Below, piece after piece: positions 1 to 9,836 of a stretch of DNA of 64,000 nucleotides (position 1 is the first letter of the stretch; each line of letters starts with the position of its first letter). The translations under genes were made by a program, and so were the position numbers. The notes beneath the pieces were generated by a model that saw nothing but the letters and a program-made list of their open reading frames with translations, was not told the origin of the DNA and made no database searches. Source of the DNA: Nocardioides agariphilus. Lineage in GTDB: Bacteria; Actinomycetota; Actinomycetes; Propionibacteriales; Nocardioidaceae. The stretch lies in assembly GCF_015352445.1 (NCBI RefSeq), contig NZ_JADKPO010000003.1, positions 124,001 to 188,000 of the forward strand. The letters are read 5' to 3'.

Positions 1-1
1 G

Positions 2-112
2 GGCTACGGCCGGCTGCGCGCCGTGACCTCGCTGCCCAACGGCGACCTCCTGATCACCACCGACAACGGCAGCAGCTCCGATGTCGTCCTGCGGGTGCGC
101 CCGGTCCCCTGA
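2..112 (+). CDS. PQQ-dependent sugar dehydrogenase, C-terminal fragment
   Basis: This is the 3' end of a gene that begins before the window. Reading from base 2, it encodes 36 residues ending in VLRVRPVP before a TGA stop at 110-112. The phrase GRLRAVTSLPNGDLLITTDN resembles the last beta-propeller blade of soluble PQQ-type glucose/sorbosone dehydrogenases, which oxidise sugars outside the cytoplasmic membrane. That assignment rests on a short motif only, so it is tentative. The next genes on the right are on the opposite strand and converge on it. Confidence 0.55.
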   Translation, partial: GYGRLRAVTSLPNGDLLITTDNGSSSDVVLRVRPVP

Positions 113-123
113 TCGCTCGCGGC

Positions 124-387
124 TCAGGCGGTCCAGCCGAGCCAGGCGCCGCCCGCGGAGACGACGGCGAACCAGAGGACGACCGCGATCACCGGCGGCA
201 GCAGGACCCGCCGCGGGTGCGGCGTCCACCACCGGCACGCGGTCACGAACAGCACCAGCCAGACGAACATCAGCCCCGCGAGCGCCCAGAGCGGCACCAG
301 CAGCCCGGACGCGGCGTACAGGAAGAAGGCCGCCGCCATCCCGATCATCCCCACGAACGGCCAGGGCGAGACCTTCCCTCGCCTCAC
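124..387 (-). CDS. Small integral membrane protein
   Basis: An 87-residue protein, possibly with three hydrophobic helices at about residues 10-28, 31-50 and 63-80, and an arginine-rich turn between the last two. It starts at GTG (385-387), which overlaps the TGA stop of the preceding gene (384-386), so the two are translationally coupled. I do not recognise a family. Composition and codon use fit the surrounding genome. It could be a small accessory membrane protein or a uncharacterised DUF; no function is inferred. Confidence 0.6.
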   Translation of the reverse strand: MRRGKVSPWPFVGMIGMAAAFFLYAASGLLVPLWALAGLMFVWLVLFVTACRWWTPHPRRVLLPPVIAVVLWFAVVSAGGAWLGWTA

Positions 388-590
388 TCGGGGTCGTTCC
401 CGAGATCATTCCACTGGGGGTCGTTGTCCCAGTCCTCGTTGCGCTCGGCCGCCTTGGTCAAGGCTCGCTCGGCATCCTCGGACGTCGCGTAGGGACCGAG
501 CCGGTCGATCGGCGGGCAGATCCCCCCGCCCGACTCGACGCGTCGGTGCTTCACGCAGAACCAGAACTTGCCGGAGTCCGAGTCGCCCAT
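384..590 (-). CDS. Conserved short acidic protein next to map
   Basis: A soluble 68-residue protein starting MGDSDSGKFWFCVKH and ending with a very acidic tail (NEDWDNDPQWNDLGNDPE). The pattern YATSEDAERALTKAAERN recurs, from memory, in small actinobacterial proteins encoded beside methionine aminopeptidase; no function is known to me. The ATG at 590 was preferred to the in-frame GTG at 596 because a TAAGTT -10 element on this strand (602-597) ends 6 nt before it, which suits a leaderless transcript. It is the first gene of a two-gene unit with the small membrane protein downstream. Confidence 0.7.
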   Translation of the reverse strand: MGDSDSGKFWFCVKHRRVESGGGICPPIDRLGPYATSEDAERALTKAAERNEDWDNDPQWNDLGNDPE

Positions 591-596
591 GACCAC

Positions 597-606
597 AACT
601 TAGACT
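597..606. promoter_or_regulatory. Overlapping divergent -10 elements for map and its neighbour
   Basis: The ten bases AACTTAGACT hold two -10 hexamers. TAGACT (601-606) reads right and ends 7 nt before the GTG of map. TAAGTT (602-597 on the minus strand) ends 6 nt before the ATG at 590. Both spacings put the transcription start on the start codon, as in leaderless actinobacterial mRNAs. Neither gene has a clear Shine-Dalgarno sequence. The two hexamers share two bases, so only one polymerase should occupy the site at a time (inference). Confidence 0.5.
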
Positions 607-613
607 GAGGCGC

Positions 614-1462
614 GTGACACCCGTGGCTCCTGCTCTGATCTCTCCACGCCGGGCAGTGCCCGACGCCATCGCCCGGCCGGAGTACGTCGACAAGCCCGGC
701 CCCGAGCGTTTCACCGGCTCGGAGGTCAAGGACGCCGACACCATCGAGCGGATCCGCATCGCCGCCAGGCTGGCCGCGCAGGCGCGCGAGCTGGTCGGGT
801 CTCACGTGCAACCCGGCGTGACCACCGACGAGCTCGACCGCGTCGGGCACGAGTTCCTCTGCGACCACGGCGCCTACCCCTCCACGCTGGGCTACAAGGG
901 CTTCCCGAAGTCGCTGTGCACCAGCGTCAACGAGGTCATCTGCCACGGCATCCCGGATGCCCGGGTGATCGAGGACGGCGACATCGTCAACATCGACATC
1001 ACCGCCTTCATCAACGGCGTGCACGGCGACACCAACGCGACCTTCTTGGCCGGCGACGTCGACGAGGAGACGCGTCTTCTCGTCGAGCGCACCCACGAGG
1101 CCCTCATGCGCGGCATCGCCGCGGTCAAGCCCGGGCGCCGCCTCAATGTGATCGGGCGGGTCATCGAGTCCTACGCCAAGCGCTTCGGCTACGGCGTCGT
1201 GCGCGACTTCACCGGCCACGGCATCGGCACGGCGTTCCACTCGGGTCTGATCGTCCCCCACTACGACGCGCCGATGTACGACGACGAGATCCAGGTCGGC
1301 ATGACCTTCACCATCGAGCCGATGCTCAACCTCGGCACCCATGAGTGGGTGATGTGGGACGACGGCTGGACGGTCGTCACCAGGGACGGACGACGGTCAG
1401 CCCAGTTCGAGCACACCCTGCTGGTGACCCAGTCCGGCGCCGAGATCCTCACTCATCCCTAG
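614..1462 (+). CDS. map: Type I methionine aminopeptidase
   Basis: Removes the initiator methionine from nascent cytosolic proteins. The 282-residue length fits the actinobacterial form with a short N-terminal extension before the catalytic fold. All expected metal and catalytic residues are visible: H111 in VICHGIPD, D128 (NIDIT), D139 (HGDTN), H202 (GHGIG), E235 (TIEPM) and E266 (QFEHT). The GTG start follows a -10 hexamer by 7 nt with no ribosome binding site, which indicates a leaderless mRNA. It is divergent from the short acidic gene and convergent with the secreted-protein gene at 1498-1938. Confidence 0.96.
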   Translation: MTPVAPALISPRRAVPDAIARPEYVDKPGPERFTGSEVKDADTIERIRIAARLAAQARELVGSHVQPGVTTDELDRVGHEFLCDHGAYPSTLGYKGFPKSLCTSVNEVICHGIPDARVIEDGDIVNIDITAFINGVHGDTNATFLAGDVDEETRLLVERTHEALMRGIAAVKPGRRLNVIGRVIESYAKRFGYGVVRDFTGHGIGTAFHSGLIVPHYDAPMYDDEIQVGMTFTIEPMLNLGTHEWVMWDDGWTVVTRDGRRSAQFEHTLLVTQSGAEILTHP

Positions 1463-1497
1463 CCCACCATCCTGGGGGGCCCATCCCTGGCGCGGCA

Positions 1498-1938
1498 TCA
1501 CTTGTGCGGGTGCCGCGGGCCCGGCTTCGGGCCATCGGTCGGACCATTGGTCGGGCCATCGGTCGGGCCATCCGTGGGAGTGGGCTCCTCCTGGTAGATC
1601 CCGAGCTTCTTGCCGGCGACCGTGCGGCGGCCCACGACCGGCTTGTGGTAGCGAACGGCGACGTCCTTGACCGGCTGCCAGCCGTCGCAGGCGGCGTACC
1701 AGCGGACCCGCAGCCGGCTGTTGATCTCACGGTCGGCCAACGGCGTCTGACCGTCGACGAGCTGGGTGAGCTTCTGGAACGTCATCCCGCCGTGGATCTG
1801 GCGGTACTCGGCCCTACCGACGCACGTCGGGTCATCTGCCCGGGCAACTCCAGCCGTCAGGCCCGGCAGCAGCGCGACGACCAGCGCCAGCGCGACCAGC
1901 GCGGGTGACTGCCGGGATCGATGTGTGACAGGGAGCAT
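1498..1938 (-). CDS. Small secreted protein with TDGP-repeat tail
   Basis: A 146-residue protein with an N-terminal signal peptide: basic start, hydrophobic core around residues 13-30 and a likely signal peptidase I site near GVARA-DDP. The mature part has two cysteines (about residues 39 and 84). Its C-terminal 30 residues are low complexity, with four PTDGP-like repeats ending in PGPRHPHK. The core (YRQIHGGMTFQKL, followed by VRWYAACDGW) resembles small actinobacterial exported proteins of unknown role. A GAGGAAAA ribosome binding site lies 2-4 nt before the ATG. No enzymatic motif is visible. Confidence 0.75.
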   Translation of the reverse strand: MLPVTHRSRQSPALVALALVVALLPGLTAGVARADDPTCVGRAEYRQIHGGMTFQKLTQLVDGQTPLADREINSRLRVRWYAACDGWQPVKDVAVRYHKPVVGRRTVAGKKLGIYQEEPTPTDGPTDGPTNGPTDGPKPGPRHPHK

Positions 1939-2249
1939 GGGTTTTCCTCCGGGCTACCCCAGCACGTTACCCAGGCCGCACCACGGGACGGAATGACACG
2001 CTGGGCCTATCAGCTGATGACCCGTTCGGGCTAGTGGACCCGAGGCATCACCAACTTTGTGCATTGCACGAAGATGAGTCACCCGCTCCGTTGACCCGTC
2101 CGCGACGCTGTTGCGAGTCTGCGCAACGGCCTCGACACAGTCCGTGCCGTCGCCTCGGGCGGCAGGCAGGTCCACCGGACATGTCCACCAGGCAGCCTTC
2201 GCCGCCCTCTTGGGATGGCCCCACGAGGGCCAGAAACACAGGAGAAGGA
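1939..2249. other. Intergenic region upstream of the first M4 protease
   Basis: No gene is supported in these 311 bases. An open frame continues upstream of the protease start, but its translation lacks signal-peptide or domain character. Two small inverted repeats occur: GTGCATTGCAC at 2059-2069, and GTTGCG/CGCAAC arms at 2110-2115 and 2122-2127. A TTGACC at about 2091 could be a -35 box. These could form the protease control region, but nothing proves it. Confidence 0.4.
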
Positions 2250-4568
2250 ATGTCCCGGACAAGGTTTGGCCCCACATGTCGGCGCAGACACCTCGGCGGA
2301 CTCACAGCCGCCGTTCTCGCGGGAGCCCTGCTCACGATCACTCCGCTCGGCGCACCAGCCGGTGCGGCGTCGGGTGACAAGGCTGCGGGCACCGGCGGCG
2401 GCCGGCACGATGCGAAGGCGATGGCCACCAAGGCGGCCAGCGCGTTGATCGCGAGCAGGGACCCGCGGCTCGAGATCAGCAGGTACGACGGCTTCGTCGC
2501 GCTGCCAGTGGTCTCGAGCGGCGAGGTCAGCTATGCGCCCTACGAGCGCACCTGGAAGGGACTGCCGGTCGTGGGCGGCGACTTCGTGGTCGTCACCGAC
2601 GCCACCGGCCACCTGCTCGCCACCTCCGTGGCGCAGACCAGCAAGATCGACCTGGGCACCACCAAGCCGCGGGTGCTCAAGAGTCGCGCCTCCACCCTCT
2701 CCCAGCGGCAGCTCAACAAGGTCAAGGACGCCGACGCACCCCGCCTCGTCGTCTTCCAGGCAGCCACCTCGCACCTGGCGTGGGAGACCAAGGTCAGCGG
2801 CCGCGACGCCGGCCGGCCCTCGATCCAGAACGTCTACGTCGACGCCGGATCGGGCAAGGTCCTCGCATCCGAGGAGCAGGTCGCAGCAGGCACCGGCCAC
2901 ACCGCCTACAGCGGCACGGTGACCTTCCCGACCACCTTGTCCAGCGGCACCTACTCGCTGCGCAACCCCAACGCCACCACGCTCGTGTGCCAGAACGCGA
3001 CCGGCAACGTGCTCTACACCGGCACCGACGACATCTGGGGCAACGGCGACGCCACCAACCGCGAGACCGGCTGCGCCGACGCCTACTACGCCGCCGACCA
3101 GGAGCGCCTGATGCTCTCGTCGTGGCTCGGCCGCAACGGGATGAACGGATCCGGCGGCTGGGTGCCGATCCGCGTCGGCCTCAACGACGTCAACGCCTAC
3201 TACGACGGCACCCAGGTGCAAGTCGGTCACACCCAGACCGGAGGCAAGTGGATCGGATCGATCGACGTCGTGGCCCACGAGTTCGGCCACGGCATCGACG
3301 ACACCACCCCCGGCGGCATCTCCGGCGGCGGCACGCAGGAGTTCGTGGCCGACACCTTCGGCGCGGCCACCGAGGCGTTCGCCAACAACCCCAACGACCC
3401 CGCCGACTACACCGTCGGCGAGGAGGTCAACCTGGTCGGCTCCGGCCCGATCCGCTACATGTACAACCCCTCGCTCGCCGGTGACGCCAACTGCTACAGC
3501 TCCTCGACGCCCAACGACGAGGTGCACTCGGCGGCCGGTCCCGGCAACCACTGGTTCTACCTGCTGGCGGAGGGCACCAACCCGACCAACGGCCAGCCGA
3601 CGAGCCCGACGTGCAACAGCACGACCTTGACCGGCGTCGGCATCCAGAACGCCCAGAAGATCATGTACAACGCGATGCTGATGAAGACGTCGGCGTCGTC
3701 CTACCTGAAGTACCGCACCTGGACGCTCACCGCGGCGAAGAACCTCGATGCCACCTGCGGCCTCTACAACAAGGTCAAGGCTGCCTGGAACGCCGTCAGC
3801 GTCCCCGCGCAGACCGCCGACCCGACCTGCGGCTCGACCGGCGGTGTGACCGTCACCAACCCGGGCAGCAGGTCCGGCACGGTCGGTACGGCGATCACCT
3901 CGTTCACCCTGTCCGCGTCGGGTGGCACCGCGCCGTACACCTGGTCGGCGACCGGCCTCCCTCCGGGCGTCACCATCGGCTCGTCCACCGGCACCGTCTC
4001 GGGAACACCGACCACGGCCGGCACCTACAACGTGACCGCCACGGCCACCGGCAGCGGTGGTAGCGGCAGCGGCTCCACGGCCTTCACCTTCACCATCAGT
4101 GGCGGTGGCGGCGGCTGCTCGGGCCAGAAGCTCGGCAACCCCGGCTTCGAGACAGGCTCGGCCGCACCGTGGTCGTCCTCGGCCGGCGTGGTCGACAGCT
4201 CGACCAGCCAGCCCGCCCGCACGGGCAGCTGGAAGGCCTGGCTCGACGGCTACGGCACCACGCACACCGACACGCTGAGCCAGTCGGTCTCGATCCCTGC
4301 GGGCTGCGCGGCGACGTTGTCGTTCTACCTGCACATCGACTCGGCGGAGACCACGTCCATCACCCAGTACGACAAGCTGACGGTGAAGGTCGGATCCACC
4401 ACGCTGGCGACCTACAGCAACCTCAACAAGGCTGCCGGCTACACGCTGCGCTCGTTCAACGTCTCGTCCTTCGCGGGCCAGACGGTGACGATCAGCTTCA
4501 CCGGCACCGAGGACTCCTCGCTCCAGACGTCGTTCGTCATCGACGACACGGCGCTCAACCTGGGCTGA
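2250..4568 (+). CDS. Secreted M4 (thermolysin-family) metalloprotease with Ig-like and C-terminal jelly-roll modules
   Basis: A 772-residue secreted zinc endopeptidase. The order is: basic signal peptide with RRRHLGG (residues 10-39, possibly Tat), FTP-type propeptide (about 60-215), M4 catalytic domain (about 216-610), putative He_PIG immunoglobulin-like domain (about 615-690) and a C-terminal beta-sandwich beginning CSGQKLGNPGFE. Zinc and catalytic residues are H343-E344-F-G-H347, E364 in QEFVAD and the proton-donor-like H426 in EVHSAAG. ATG 2250 was chosen because GGAGAAGGA lies just upstream and a signal peptide starts there. It is followed by a strong hairpin terminator and then a paralogous protease. 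The propeptide implies secretion as a zymogen with autoprocessing. Confidence 0.93.
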   Translation: MSRTRFGPTCRRRHLGGLTAAVLAGALLTITPLGAPAGAASGDKAAGTGGGRHDAKAMATKAASALIASRDPRLEISRYDGFVALPVVSSGEVSYAPYERTWKGLPVVGGDFVVVTDATGHLLATSVAQTSKIDLGTTKPRVLKSRASTLSQRQLNKVKDADAPRLVVFQAATSHLAWETKVSGRDAGRPSIQNVYVDAGSGKVLASEEQVAAGTGHTAYSGTVTFPTTLSSGTYSLRNPNATTLVCQNATGNVLYTGTDDIWGNGDATNRETGCADAYYAADQERLMLSSWLGRNGMNGSGGWVPIRVGLNDVNAYYDGTQVQVGHTQTGGKWIGSIDVVAHEFGHGIDDTTPGGISGGGTQEFVADTFGAATEAFANNPNDPADYTVGEEVNLVGSGPIRYMYNPSLAGDANCYSSSTPNDEVHSAAGPGNHWFYLLAEGTNPTNGQPTSPTCNSTTLTGVGIQNAQKIMYNAMLMKTSASSYLKYRTWTLTAAKNLDATCGLYNKVKAAWNAVSVPAQTADPTCGSTGGVTVTNPGSRSGTVGTAITSFTLSASGGTAPYTWSATGLPPGVTIGSSTGTVSGTPTTAGTYNVTATATGSGGSGSGSTAFTFTISGGGGGCSGQKLGNPGFETGSAAPWSSSAGVVDSSTSQPARTGSWKAWLDGYGTTHTDTLSQSVSIPAGCAATLSFYLHIDSAETTSITQYDKLTVKVGSTTLATYSNLNKAAGYTLRSFNVSSFAGQTVTISFTGTEDSSLQTSFVIDDTALNLG

Positions 4569-4583
4569 GTCCACACCTCTGAC

Positions 4584-4627
4584 GACACCGGGTCGTCCGC
4601 CTCTCGGGGGGCGGGCGGCCCGGTGTC
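4584..4627 (+). terminator. Rho-independent-type terminator after the first protease
   Basis: GC-rich inverted repeat 15 nt after the stop codon. The left arm begins GACACCGGG and the right arm ends CCCGGTGTC, with about 15-16 pairs and a loop around CTCTCGGGG. The tail (CTTGCGTGTGTGTCC) is only moderately T-rich, as is usual in high-GC actinobacteria. It separates the two tandem protease genes, suggesting they are transcribed independently. Confidence 0.65.
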
Positions 4628-4729
4628 CTTGCGTGTGTGTCCGTGCCGGGACAGACCGGACCAACGCGCAGACCCCACCCTGGCGGTCCCCACATCGTGT
4701 CCGAAAGACGATCGAAGGAATCCACCGCC

Positions 4730-6750
<2,021 letters not shown>

Positions 6751-6757
<7 letters not shown>

Positions 6758-6792
6758 CATCGCTGGGCTGACATCGCTGGGCAGACATCGCG
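6751..6792 (+). repeat. 14-bp tandem repeat spanning protease stop and rnpB promoter
   Basis: GGGCTGACATCGCT occurs at 6751-6764 and 6765-6778, with a diverged third copy GGGCAGACATCGCG at 6779-6792. The first copy contains the protease TGA. The third copy supplies the CAGACA that acts as the probable rnpB -35 box; the earlier copies carry CTGACA, closer to the consensus but out of spacing with the -10. Confidence 0.85.
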
Positions 6793-6810
6793 TGTCGTCG
6801 GCGCTACCCT
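6782..6810 (+). promoter_or_regulatory. Probable rnpB promoter
   Basis: CAGACA (6782-6787) and TACCCT (6805-6810) are separated by 17 bp, and the -10 ends 7 nt before the first base of the P1 stem of RNase P RNA (6818). Spacing and position fit a housekeeping sigma promoter for rnpB; the hexamers are imperfect. Confidence 0.55.
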
Positions 6811-6817
6811 CGGCGGT

Positions 6818-7209
6818 GCGGAGGAGCTGGCCGGGCGACCGCGGCACACGCCTTCGGGCGTGGGTCGAGGAAGGTCCGGGCTCCACAGGGCAGGGCGGTG
6901 GGCAACACCCACCCGGGGTGACCCGCGGGACAGTGCCACAGAGAACAGACCGCCGGCACGGACCTCGGTTCGAGTCGGTAAGGGTGAAACGGTGGTGCAA
7001 GAGACCACCAGCGACCGGGGCGACCCGGTCGGCTCGGCAAACCCCGCCCGGAGCAAGGTCGAACAGCGTGCGTTCGAGGGCGGCCCGCCCGAGTACGCGG
7101 GTAGACCGCAGGAGGCCGCCGGCAACGGTGGTCGTAGATGGATGGTCGCCCCCCGGACGACCGTGAGGTCACCGGGGACAGAACCCGGCCTACAGGCCAG
7201 CTCCTCCGC
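6818..7209 (+). ncRNA. rnpB: RNase P RNA, bacterial type A
   Basis: Catalytic RNA of ribonuclease P, which removes tRNA 5' leaders. The ends are defined by the 15-bp P1 helix: GCGGAGGAGCTGGCC (6818-6832) pairs with GGCCAGCTCCTCCGC (7195-7209). Diagnostic conserved segments occur in order: GAGGAAGGTCCGGGCTCCAC, the CAGGGCAG region, GGTAAGGGTGAAACGGTG, AAGAGACCACC, TAGATGGATGGTCGCC and ACAGAACCCGGCCTACAGGC. The 392-nt length is normal. Its last 26 nt are duplicated at 17071-17096, marking it as the insertion target of the element that follows. The gene itself remains intact. Confidence 0.96.
7184..7209 (+). repeat. att direct repeat, left copy (inside rnpB)
   Basis: A 26-bp sequence, CCCGGCCTACAGG followed by CCAGCTCCTCCGC, forming the last part of rnpB including the 3' strand of P1. 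It is identical to 17071-17096. The next base differs (C here, T in the other copy), followed by a shared TCA, so homology may extend to 30 bp with one mismatch. Confidence 0.88.
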
Positions 7210-7252
7210 CTCAGGCCGCTGACCTGCGAAAACGTGATCACGACACCGATGT

Positions 7253-7272
7253 AGTCCCCAAAGAGTCCCCAA
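7253..7272 (+). promoter_or_regulatory. Paired integrase arm-type sites, left end
   Basis: AGTCCCCAA at 7253-7261 and again at 7264-7272, 11 bp apart in the same orientation, 44 bp inside the left att repeat. The same doublet with the same phasing occurs near the right end, suggesting arm-type binding sites for the element's integrase or excisionase (inference from symmetry and position). Confidence 0.55.
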
Positions 7273-7864
7273 GACTTTACTTGCACGGTTCTCCGAGGAA
7301 TGTTCGAGGAAGCGTCAGCGGTCGCTTTGGTGCGGTCGTCCGGGTCTGGCCAGACGTGCTGCTGGCGTCCTGCGGCTACGCCGCAGAGACGTCAGCGCCT
7401 CCTTCGGGCGAGCTTCCGCGCTCGCCGAGCTGGACCAGTGGGATCGGTCGGCCGCGGGCTCACCTCGGTTGCTGCCATCGCGGCGAATTGGACGCACCTC
7501 TCGACCCGCACGAGTCGCGGCGTATCCGGATGTGGGTCGTGGAGACGTGACGGTGCCCCCAGCGCCACGGGGGGTGCTGCGCCGGGGCACCGATTCTGGC
7601 TGATCGAGTAGCGGTCCTGCAGGGGCGGTCGTGAGTCGGGCTTCAAGTGCACTCGAATGAATCGCCCACATCACGATCACGATCACGACGATGAAGAGCA
7701 GGTGCAGCACGAGCAGCAGCAGCAAGACGAGGTCGCCGAGGTAAACGACGCGCAGATCGACGAGATCGGCCAGGGCGGTCAGCTCATCCAGCTCATCCAG
7801 CTCATCCAGCCGGTCCAGCTCGTGGTGATCACCACCGCCAACGCATCGGTGTGGCGATTTCCGT
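7273..7864. other. Element left-end region without a supported gene
   Basis: Several open frames exist, but none has convincing start signals or family character. A minus-strand frame (7315-7725) begins with an almost pure aliphatic stretch and continues as arginine-rich sequence. A plus-strand frame (7657-7971) is dominated by His/Asp/Gln runs. Both probably reflect simple repeats such as the CACGATCACGATCACGAC tract near 7670 and the 9-bp tandem repeat at 7781-7816. I see no RNA gene. Confidence 0.4.
7781..7816 (+). repeat. 9-bp tandem repeat
   Basis: AGCTCATCC is repeated three times exactly (7781-7807), followed by one diverged copy, AGCCGGTCC. It lies in the gene-poor left part of the element. 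It may be a slippage tract or a multi-site protein-binding region; nothing decides between them. Confidence 0.75.
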
Positions 7865-7894
7865 GGCCAGTTCAGGCCAGTTCAGGCCGGTTCA
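7865..7894 (+). repeat. Three 10-bp phased direct repeats
   Basis: GGCCAGTTCA at 7865-7874 and 7875-7884, and GGCCGGTTCA at 7885-7894, about one helical turn apart. They lie about 125-155 bp upstream of the abiEi start, so they may be bound by a regulator or by a recombination accessory protein. The function is not shown. Confidence 0.75.
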
Positions 7895-7918
7895 TCCCGA
7901 ACCACGTCGACCTAGGTT

Positions 7919-7990
7919 CAGTTGGCACACGCCAACTGTGTTGTAGGAAACTGCGCACAGTAATGCCATAACTGTATGCTCTTTCCTACA
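7919..7990 (+). promoter_or_regulatory. Candidate AbiEi operator and promoter
   Basis: Two inverted repeats precede abiEi. CAGTTGGC/GCCAACTG forms perfect 8-bp arms with a 4-bp centre (7919-7938). TGTAGGAAA (7942-7950) and TTTCCTACA (7982-7990) form perfect 9-bp arms around a 31-bp spacer holding a TATGCT -10 (7975-7980). In studied AbiE systems the antitoxin represses its own operon by binding inverted repeats at the promoter; this layout fits that. A GGGAGGAGG ribosome binding site follows. Confidence 0.55.
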
Positions 7991-8019
7991 TCGTGAGGTA
8001 AACCCGGGAGGAGGCTGCC

Positions 8020-8607
8020 ATGTCAGAACTCAACGACGCCGCCATGCGACGTCTCCCGCAGACCTTCAGGTACTCCGACGCCCGAGAACTGATGAACGAG
8101 CGCCGCTTCCGAACCCTCCTAGCGACCGGCCTCATCCTGCAACTGAACAGAGGCCTGTACAGGAAAGCCGAAGCAGAAGGCGACCTCGACCTCATCGAAA
8201 TCGCCGGCCGCCGACCTCTAGCCACCCTGTGCCTCACCAGCGCACTGGCCCGGCACGATCTGACCGACGCCATCCCCGGCGCCTACGACATCGCGATCCC
8301 ACGCGGCATGCGGCCAGCCGAAACTCAGACGCCTGTCGACTGGCACACCTTCGACAAGCGAACGTTCGACATCGGACGACAAACCCTCCAACTCGACAAG
8401 GAAACCACTATCGGGCTCTACAACGCCGAACGATCCATCATCGACGCCTTCAGGATGCGCGAAACCGAAGGCTACGAAGCCGGAAACGAAGCACTCCGGC
8501 GCTGGCTACGACGTCGCGGCTCCCAGCCCGGGCATCTCATCGCCATGGCAGCCGACTTCCCAAAGGCCCACGCGGCCATCCGCCGCAGTTTAGAGATCCT
8601 CCTATGA
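8020..8607 (+). CDS. abiEi: AbiEi-family type IV antitoxin
   Basis: A 195-residue protein in the layout of AbiEi antitoxins: an N-terminal winged-helix-like segment (about 1-65: LPQTFRYSDARELMNERRFR, then LLATGLILQLNRGLYR) followed by the domain with LCLTSALARHDLTDAIP, PRGMRP and NAERSIIDAFRM. AbiEi binds DNA to repress the operon and counteracts the toxin without stable complex formation. The ATG follows GGAGGAGG. Its TGA overlaps the toxin start (ATGA at 8604-8607), so the two are translationally coupled. It lies at the left of the rnpB-integrated element, where it would act for abortive phage infection and element maintenance. Confidence 0.87.
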   Translation: MSELNDAAMRRLPQTFRYSDARELMNERRFRTLLATGLILQLNRGLYRKAEAEGDLDLIEIAGRRPLATLCLTSALARHDLTDAIPGAYDIAIPRGMRPAETQTPVDWHTFDKRTFDIGRQTLQLDKETTIGLYNAERSIIDAFRMRETEGYEAGNEALRRWLRRRGSQPGHLIAMAADFPKAHAAIRRSLEILL

Positions 8608-9500
8608 CCCCCGTATCCCGCGCCACGGTCGAGGGCCGCGCCTACCTCGATCTCCAGAACAAGGCACGCAGGGACGGCAGAACCACAGACGAACTGATCC
8701 AGCTCTACGCGCTCGAAGGATTCCTCGCCCGACTGTCGGTCAGCACCTACGTCGACCAGCTGGTGCTCAAGGGCGGCGTCTTGCTTGCGGCGTTCGGGGA
8801 CCGCCGACCGACCCGCGACGTTGACCTGGCGGGCATCGACCTGGACAACGACGCCTCCCACGTCCTCGGCGTCGTCCAAGCCGTCGCTTCGACCGCTCCC
8901 GCCGTCGCCGACGGCCTGGTCTTCGACATCGCCAGCGCGCATGCAGAAGTCATCCGTGACTCCGACGAATACTCCGGCGTCCGCGTGTCCATTAACGTAA
9001 CCCTTGCTTCGGCAAGAGCCGCCTCCCACGTCGACGTCAGCGTCGGAGACCCGATCTGGCCCGCCCCGCAGGACGTGGCGGTCCCGCGACTGCTCGACGG
9101 GCCCGATATCGAGGTCCTCGGCTACCCGATGGAAATGGCCCTCGCGGAGAAGATCGTCACTGCCGCTCAGCGCGGCACCGCAAGCACCCGGTGGCGCGAC
9201 TTCGGTGACATCTGGACCCTGTCTCACAACCACGCCCTCCGTGGCGGCGATCTCCAAGCAGCCATCGAGCAGGTGGCTGCGCATCGTGACGCGGACCTGG
9301 ATGCGCTCGAGCGCGCGCTGGTCGGATACGCAGAACTTGCGCAGACGAAGTGGGCCCAGTGGCGCCGCAAGTTGAAGCTGGACCAGTTGCCCGCCGAGTT
9401 CGCAGACGTGCTCACCGGTTGCATCGAGCTCGTTGACCCGGTGCTTCGGGGTGAGGTCAGGGACAAGACCTGGGACCCATCTGCGCGGAGTTGGTCGTAG
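8604..9500 (+). CDS. abiEii: AbiEii/AbiGii-family nucleotidyltransferase toxin
   Basis: A 298-residue member of the DNA polymerase beta-like nucleotidyltransferase fold used by AbiEii toxins. The signature is visible: VLKGGVLLAAFG (residues 54-65) and PTRDVDLAG with D72 and D74, plus a C-terminal helical part with LAEKIVTAAQRG and RWRDFGDIW. Family members transfer nucleotides to tRNA or other RNA and arrest growth. The start ATG overlaps the antitoxin stop by 4 nt. No frameshift or missing catalytic residue is seen, so the pair should be active. Confidence 0.87.
   Translation: MTPVSRATVEGRAYLDLQNKARRDGRTTDELIQLYALEGFLARLSVSTYVDQLVLKGGVLLAAFGDRRPTRDVDLAGIDLDNDASHVLGVVQAVASTAPAVADGLVFDIASAHAEVIRDSDEYSGVRVSINVTLASARAASHVDVSVGDPIWPAPQDVAVPRLLDGPDIEVLGYPMEMALAEKIVTAAQRGTASTRWRDFGDIWTLSHNHALRGGDLQAAIEQVAAHRDADLDALERALVGYAELAQTKWAQWRRKLKLDQLPAEFADVLTGCIELVDPVLRGEVRDKTWDPSARSWS

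Positions 9501-9836
<336 letters not shown>

Noticed and set aside
7315-7971. Hydrophobic minus-strand frame and His/Asp/Gln-rich plus-strand frame in the element left end
   Set aside because: Both derive from simple DNA repeats, lack start signals and resemble no protein family.
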